Positions 21,992-26,306 of a stretch of DNA of 26,306 nucleotides are shown here, in pieces (positions within the stretch are counted from its first letter, which is position 1; each line of letters opens with the position of its first letter). Origin of the DNA: a virus. The stretch spans positions 1 through 26,306 of the IMG/VR virus record IMGVR_UViG_3300044627_000499. The stretch is one strand, 5' to 3'. The translations under genes were made by a program, and so were the position numbers. Below the pieces are notes generated by a model. That model saw only the letters and a program-made list of their open reading frames with translations. It was not told the DNA's origin and did no database searches.

Positions 21992-22692
21992 CCCTGTATC
22001 TCCTGTACTGTTATGGTTGAGGTCGTACGAGAATAACCTATAGTGTCGCTGTCAGTAACCGACCTATTTACATTTAAAATTTGAGCGGAGCTATTTCTAA
22101 ATTGTAATTTATATGTAACCGAAGAAACGGAGCTTGGTGAATCCAAATACAAATTAGAGTTACTATAGAACCCCGCTGCGTTAATATTGCTAAATGCATT
22201 TCCTGCTGATGATTGTGTGCGCGAACCAGCGACATCTCCTATACATATTGGAGTTGCATCTCTCATTAGTCTAATAAATGAGTTGTCCCCACCATTCACA
22301 CAATTTAGTACAAAGCTAACCAATATTTTACTTGACGTGCTTCTTGGAGTAATTGATACAGACATTCCAGTTATATCAGTAAAAGTTGCTGAGACAGAAG
22401 ATGTAAAGGTATCTGACTTAGTTGTACTCACCACCTGCAACACACTCCCCGCTGGCAATGCTGCTGCTGGCACTCCAGTACAATTCGTTAATACTCCACT
22501 TGCCGGTGTACCCAATGCTGGGGTGGTTAGCACAGGGCTTGTCAGAGTCTTATTAGTGAGAGTCTGAGTAGCCGCTATCCCCGCTATTGTGTCTGTGACC
22601 GCTGGTAAAGTTAGTGTGTTACTGCCTGATACCAATGGCGCACTGATGGTGATGGAACCGGATGTGTCCCCTGCGACTACGATTGAACTCAT
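21988..22692 (-). CDS. tail fibre protein with beta-sandwich C-terminus
   Basis: A 234-residue protein. The N-terminus (SGSITISAP, TLTLPAVTDT, then TLTNKTLTSPVLTTPALG and GVLTNCTGVPAAAL) is a very common phage fibre segment. The rest (SKILVSFVLNCVN, FIRLMRDATPICIGD and later VTYKLQFRNSS) resembles a jelly-roll head domain used for receptor contact. ATGA coupling joins it to the genes on both sides. Likely a fibre or fibre tip subunit. Confidence 0.75.
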   Translation of the reverse strand: MSSIVVAGDTSGSITISAPLVSGSNTLTLPAVTDTIAGIAATQTLTNKTLTSPVLTTPALGTPASGVLTNCTGVPAAALPAGSVLQVVSTTKSDTFTSSVSATFTDITGMSVSITPRSTSSKILVSFVLNCVNGGDNSFIRLMRDATPICIGDVAGSRTQSSAGNAFSNINAAGFYSNSNLYLDSPSSVSSVTYKLQFRNSSAQILNVNRSVTDSDTIGYSRTTSTITVQEIQG

Positions 22693-22829
22693 GCTACCTC
22701 CTTATCTGCTGGTAATGGTGTGTTGCCTTCAGCAAGCCATGCTAGGTAGACTCGCGATGTTTCTATGTTATGCCATTCGCCAGTACCAACTTTGTTAGCA
22801 TATGTTCCATCTTTGTTTAATTTATACAT
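22689..22829 (-). CDS. 46-residue fibre-associated small protein
   Basis: A short gene filling what would otherwise be a gap between two fibre genes. GGAG lies seven bases upstream of its ATG and its stop overlaps the next start as ATGA. The product (MYKLNKDGTYANKVG, then RVYLAWLAEGNTPLPAD) carries the Y-x-x-[YW]-L-A-E-G-N-T-P-x-P-A motif common in small proteins encoded beside phage tail fibres. Function unknown; probably assembly-related. Confidence 0.75.
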   Translation of the reverse strand: MYKLNKDGTYANKVGTGEWHNIETSRVYLAWLAEGNTPLPADKEVA

Positions 22830-24032
22830 TTATAACTCCGCTGTAGCCGTTACATGACAAAAATTTAAACCATTAACAATGCCTGACACACCTGATACAA
22901 ACAAAGCAGAATCACCACCTCCAGCGGAGGCAATTGTTCTATCAGCCGCATTATTTGTATCTCGCCAATTTGCATTTGCAGCAGATGGGTTAAATGTTGT
23001 AACAGTTGCGGGGGCTGCCCTCATAGTTACAGGAAGTGATAATGAGCCACCAAATGTAGATGTTGCTGATGTACTTACAAGTAATCCTCCCGCTGTTGAG
23101 CCTGAGTTTTGAACTGGTGCAGTACCTTGTGCAAAAGTTTTAAAATAATACCTCTGACACATCGCCAACTCAGCAGAATATGCACGGACATCAAACGAAG
23201 TAGCTGTTGAGCCTTTTTCTAGTTGAACGCCTGTGATGTAGAAGGTAGCACCAGATGTGCCTACTACTGAGACTGCGCCTGTTACGGACTGAGTATCTGA
23301 ACCAACCCAAGCGCCAGCAGTTCCACCACCGTATGTTGAGCCGTAGCCCAAACCAAAACGCACAACTAGACCAACACCATTTGTTGTCAACCAAGTGCCT
23401 GTTGTATCGCCAGCAATAGTTATTGTTTTTTGTTCCAAAGTGTTTGCCGCACTGATGGTGTAGCTGAATGGGTAGCTTCGATTGCTTGCGCTATTCTGCA
23501 CAGCCCCACCGAATGTACCTGTCAATGAGCTACGAACCCAAAAAGATAAAGTAACTGTTGCCGCACCAGCTGAACCCCATCCAAAATCTGCAACATTAAG
23601 ACCTTCGATTGGATGAGCAATGCCAAAATAATCTCCCGTCAACACAGAGTATGCAGAAGATGATGTAACAAGAAGCGAGTTAATAAAGCCAGCAGGTGCA
23701 GTTGTGCTTTGTTGAGCAGTTAGCTTACTTGTTTGTGAAAGACTAAAACGAAATCTATCAGTAACAAACTGTCCAGCAACAGGAGTAACACTAGCCCCAG
23801 CATTTCTCTGGTCAATCACCATCCCACCATTTATGATGCGGTTCTTGAAGCCAAAGGTGTTTGCTACGCTGATTCCGTTACTAGCACTCAGAGTCCCAGT
23901 TACAGCCACACCCGCGCTGGTCACAGCAACTACTGTAGTTGCACCTGAGAGTAATGAGAGATTTCCTGAAGCGTCGGCTGTGGTTACTACACCACCCCCA
24001 GACGTTGTAATTGCTGCAATAGTTGAAGCCAT
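22830..24032 (-). CDS. tail fibre / receptor-binding protein with carbohydrate-binding-like domain
   Basis: A 400-residue protein. The first 60 residues are Ser/Thr/Val-rich fibre shaft (VVTTADASGNLSLLSGATTV). At about 63 begins the widespread motif KNRIINGGMVIDQRNAGAS followed by a beta-sandwich (VTDRFRFS, TVTLSFWVRSS, TLEQKTITIAGD). Near residue 265 it has FYITGVQLEKGSTATSFDVR and a helix AMCQRYY that closes the domain, then a further C-terminal beta domain. The arrangement is that of phage carbohydrate-binding tail proteins. GGAGATAT precedes the start. Likely a host-range determinant. Confidence 0.75.
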   Translation of the reverse strand: MASTIAAITTSGGGVVTTADASGNLSLLSGATTVVAVTSAGVAVTGTLSASNGISVANTFGFKNRIINGGMVIDQRNAGASVTPVAGQFVTDRFRFSLSQTSKLTAQQSTTAPAGFINSLLVTSSSAYSVLTGDYFGIAHPIEGLNVADFGWGSAGAATVTLSFWVRSSLTGTFGGAVQNSASNRSYPFSYTISAANTLEQKTITIAGDTTGTWLTTNGVGLVVRFGLGYGSTYGGGTAGAWVGSDTQSVTGAVSVVGTSGATFYITGVQLEKGSTATSFDVRAYSAELAMCQRYYFKTFAQGTAPVQNSGSTAGGLLVSTSATSTFGGSLSLPVTMRAAPATVTTFNPSAANANWRDTNNAADRTIASAGGGDSALFVSGVSGIVNGLNFCHVTATAEL

Positions 24033-24041
24033 TTATATCTC

Positions 24042-25280
24042 CTAGAGAACAACCCAGCGCTGGTCTACCGGAATAGTTACCGAAACGCCCGAATCAATTG
24101 TGATTGGTCCAACACTAAATCCGTTCTTACCTGTAGTCAATGTGTAGTTTTCTGTGATGATGAGTGAGTTCTCAAATATTACACCATTAGCCTGCGCCCC
24201 ACCTACACCACTCCATATACCGCCAACATACCCTTCAAACGCTATTAGATCAGAATTGTACCTAAACATTCCGTTGCTAGGTGCGCCAGATCTTTGTGCA
24301 GTATTACCGGCTGGCATCTTTACCTGACCAGTACCTGAGAATGTACCGTCTCCAGTAGCGCCTATGGTGGTGAATAGACCTGTAGTTGCCGTTGTAGCTC
24401 CGACCGTGCCGTTTAAAGGTCCAGCAAAGCCAGCAGAGGTCAGTACAGTACCGCTAAAGGTTAAGTTAGCGCTGTCTGTAATCAGACCGCCTGTTGTGGC
24501 AAAAGGAACTCGTGTAGGGGTAAGACCTGATGCGGTTAAGGATGCAGTGCTTATAGCTGTAGTTGTTAGCGTTGTCCCGTTAAATGTCAGGTTAGCGCTA
24601 TCTGTAAGCAATCCGGCTGTTGTGGCATAGGTCACTCTACCTGATGTTAATGCTGAGTCCGTAATTGATCCACCGGTTATCAAACCAGAAGCCGTTACCG
24701 TTGCAGATGATACTGCGCCAGCAGCTGTAACGCCGCCTGTAGACACTGTAGTGCCGTTAAAGGTTAGGTTAGCACTGTCTACTAGCAGCCCGCCTGTGGA
24801 TGCGTATGGGACTCTTGTAACTGTAAGGGCTGTGTTTGTTACAGAGTCTGCGACAATTGTAGGAGCATAGCTAAACGCTGCGACTACGTCTGTGCTATTA
24901 GCATAAACCAACGCACGGGTTCCGTTAGGAACTGTAATTCCATTTCCAGCCGCAGTCTTTACCAGTATGCTTCTGCCCCCTGTTGTATTGTTCTCAATAA
25001 GGTAAGGCTTGCTGATTGTTGGGACTATTAAACTTCTAGTAGCGGTCAATGCGCCAGAAGAGGTTAAGTTAAGTATGAAGTTTCTTGCTGCCTGTGTTGT
25101 ATTGGTATTTGTCAGGGATATCGTCAAGTTAGCGTCTGTATCAAAGTTTACCGCTACTCTGCCTACAATTGCCTCTTCTAACGCCGTCCCCAGATTGGTG
25201 TTCGTAGTGTTACCCCAATCGCCTACCTGTTCTCCTGTAGTGATCAGTTCAACTTTAAGCGCTGAATAGGTACTTGCCAT
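24042..25280 (-). CDS. tail fibre protein with three internal repeats
   Basis: A 412-residue protein starting at ATG 25280 six bases after GGAG. The N-terminal domain (ALKVELITTGEQVGDWGNTT, about 6-140) is typical of the particle-binding part of marine and freshwater phage fibres. Three copies of a roughly 27-residue shaft repeat follow at about 151-178, 211-237 and 251-279 ([TG]-R-V-x-[YF]-A-[ST]-T-[GA]-G-L, then DSANLTF-G-T). A GNTAQRSGAPSNGMFRYNSD block precedes the C-terminal cap (GPITIDSG-V-TIPVDQRW-VL), which is shared with the upstream fibre gene. An upstream Met at 25346 overlaps that gene and has no ribosome binding site. Confidence 0.75.
   Translation of the reverse strand: MASTYSALKVELITTGEQVGDWGNTTNTNLGTALEEAIVGRVAVNFDTDANLTISLTNTNTTQAARNFILNLTSSGALTATRSLIVPTISKPYLIENNTTGGRSILVKTAAGNGITVPNGTRALVYANSTDVVAAFSYAPTIVADSVTNTALTVTRVPYASTGGLLVDSANLTFNGTTVSTGGVTAAGAVSSATVTASGLITGGSITDSALTSGRVTYATTAGLLTDSANLTFNGTTLTTTAISTASLTASGLTPTRVPFATTGGLITDSANLTFSGTVLTSAGFAGPLNGTVGATTATTGLFTTIGATGDGTFSGTGQVKMPAGNTAQRSGAPSNGMFRYNSDLIAFEGYVGGIWSGVGGAQANGVIFENSLIITENYTLTTGKNGFSVGPITIDSGVSVTIPVDQRWVVL
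24443..24828 (-). repeat. three imperfect direct repeats of about 80 bp in a fibre gene
   Basis: Units at about 24443-24530, 24571-24650 and 24747-24828 share the core (a/g)gttagc(a/g)ctgtct-like sequence and encode the R-V-x-Y-A-T-T-x-G-L shaft repeat. They are separated by unequal spacers, so they are dispersed units and not a strict tandem array. Confidence 0.7.
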
Positions 25281-25296
25281 TTCTATCTCCTGTTTT

Positions 25297-26306
25297 CTAA
25301 AGGACCAACCAACGCTGCCCTGATGTGATCGTGACCACAACGCCACCGCTCACAGTTATTGGACCTACTGAGGAAGCATTGTACCCAGCGGCAATAGTAT
25401 AACTTGTAGCTACAGTAGTCGCGTTAAGTACTAAGCCGTTAGCGGCTATAGGGGCTGTTACTGCCAGCTCACCTGTTGATGGCTTGTAAAGCAGCTTGGC
25501 ATTGGATGTATATAAGTTTGCTATTACACCGGTTGTTCCGGTGGCAAAGACTGGGTATATATAAGAAGATGAGGTTGTGTCGTTAGCCAGAGATGCCGAG
25601 GTTGCTGTTGATGATAGCGTACCTGTAACTAAGGACAGCCCAGTTCCTACCGTGATTTCTTCCGCTGCACCCGTTGATGCTGTAGTCCTACCTAATAACC
25701 TAGCTGTAGCCATTGTAAGACCATTAGCTGAAGCATATGCGCTTGGAGCCACATAGTCCGTTGCCGCTACCGCTATAGTCAGCGCACCAGTTGTGGTTGT
25801 ACTCTTTAATATACCAGTAGCTAGGGCTGAAGTACCGTCAGAATAATCAGTGCCACTTGTCCCAGCACTTACAATCCCAGATACAGAGCTGCCCTTTAAC
25901 ATGCCTGTTACTGTAGTTGTTAAGGTTATAGCTGGAGTAGATGTAGCAGTAGCTACTGTGCCAGCAAAGCCGTTATTTGATACTACTGATACTGAAGTTA
26001 CTGTACCGGGAACTGCTGCGGTATTACCATTTAACTTCTCTATTGCCTGAAGAATGGTATCTGTAGCCGCTACTGTCCCCGCCCCTGATGTGTATCCAGT
26101 TAAGACCTTACCTATAACCGCTGAGTTGGTTAGAGTGGCTGCGTTGCCTACAGAGGTAGCTTCGCCCGTTAGGTTAGCATTGGTGGTTACGTTACTAGCA
26201 GTAAATGCTGTAGCTGTGCCGGTTATGTTAGTTCCTACTAACGCACTTGGAGTGCCTAGATCTGGCGTTACTAGAGCAGGAGACGTTGCTCTTACAAAGA
26301 CTCCAG
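25297..26306 (-). CDS. tail fibre protein, 5' end outside window
   Basis: The frame is open from the window edge, so the gene is partial at its N-terminus; at least 335 residues are encoded here. The visible part begins GVFVRATSPALVTPDLGTPS and continues through IGKVLTGYTSGAGTVAATD, ILQAIEKLNG, GTVTSVSVVSNNGFAGTVAT and LTTTVTGMLKG, all familiar phage fibre segments. It ends with SVGPITVSGGVVVTITSGQ and RWLVL, the same C-terminal cap as the next fibre gene. Beta-helical or triple-beta shaft repeats are likely. The internal Met at 25902 is not the start. Confidence 0.7.
   Translation of the reverse strand, partial: GVFVRATSPALVTPDLGTPSALVGTNITGTATAFTASNVTTNANLTGEATSVGNAATLTNSAVIGKVLTGYTSGAGTVAATDTILQAIEKLNGNTAAVPGTVTSVSVVSNNGFAGTVATATSTPAITLTTTVTGMLKGSSVSGIVSAGTSGTDYSDGTSALATGILKSTTTTGALTIAVAATDYVAPSAYASANGLTMATARLLGRTTASTGAAEEITVGTGLSLVTGTLSSTATSASLANDTTSSSYIYPVFATGTTGVIANLYTSNAKLLYKPSTGELAVTAPIAANGLVLNATTVATSYTIAAGYNASSVGPITVSGGVVVTITSGQRWLVL

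Noticed and set aside
19836-26306. Possible diversity-generating retroelement because of repeated fibre modules
   Set aside because: No reverse transcriptase gene, no adenine-biased template/variable pair seen; the repeats look like ordinary duplications.
1-26306. tRNA genes, CRISPR arrays and insertion sequences
   Set aside because: No cloverleaf with a TTC-arm signature, no regularly spaced repeats and no transposase-like protein could be found by reading.

Overview
The window reads as part of a tailed double-stranded DNA phage (Caudoviricetes) genome, or a prophage or metagenomic contig of one. It is almost entirely coding. There is no rRNA, tRNA, CRISPR array or insertion sequence that I can recognise. 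A two-component spanin pair (an Rz-like protein with a lipoprotein Rz1 nested out of frame inside it) indicates a Gram-negative host. The P22 gp10-like tail protein, the internal-virion-type proteins and the lack of a recognisable tape measure or tail sheath suggest a podovirus-like particle, but terminase, portal and capsid genes lie outside the window, so this is inference.

Layout. Positions 1-1990 carry a short plus-strand operon of small, tightly overlapping genes: a hypothetical protein, an AlpA-type helix-turn-helix regulator, a coiled-coil protein, a one-helix membrane peptide, a PD-(D/E)XK-type nuclease-like protein, a SleB-type cell-wall hydrolase, a Ref-like HNH nuclease and a tiny Cys-containing peptide. 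This operon runs head-on into the end of a long minus-strand unit, and the two last genes overlap by 20 bases at 1971-1990.

The minus-strand unit (26306 down to 1971) reads in transcription order as follows. First come tail fibres, adhesins and their small assembly partners (26306-19836), with several duplicated modules. Next is a lysis cassette (19827-18512: membrane peptide, holin, Rz with nested Rz1, M15 endopeptidase). Then come a gp10-like tail hub or stabilisation protein, a pentapeptide-repeat virion protein, a cupin-like protein, a Gly/Ala-rich virion protein and a degenerate GNAT protein. The unit ends with two Gln/Ala-rich putative internal virion proteins and a giant 2,724-residue polyvalent protein holding a zinc-metallopeptidase signature, an ADP-ribosyltransferase-like domain and an LPD38-type C-terminus. 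Adjacent genes are mostly joined by TAATG or ATGA stop-start overlaps, and no internal promoter or terminator could be supported.

The points most worth following up are a strongly over-represented palindrome GTTTAAAC (11 exact copies), the nested Rz1, the multi-domain polyvalent protein with repeated [FY]-S-[LI]-R junctions, the duplicated tail-fibre modules, and the presence of two unrelated peptidoglycan-cleaving enzymes in opposing operons. There is no gene-free stretch longer than 300 bases.
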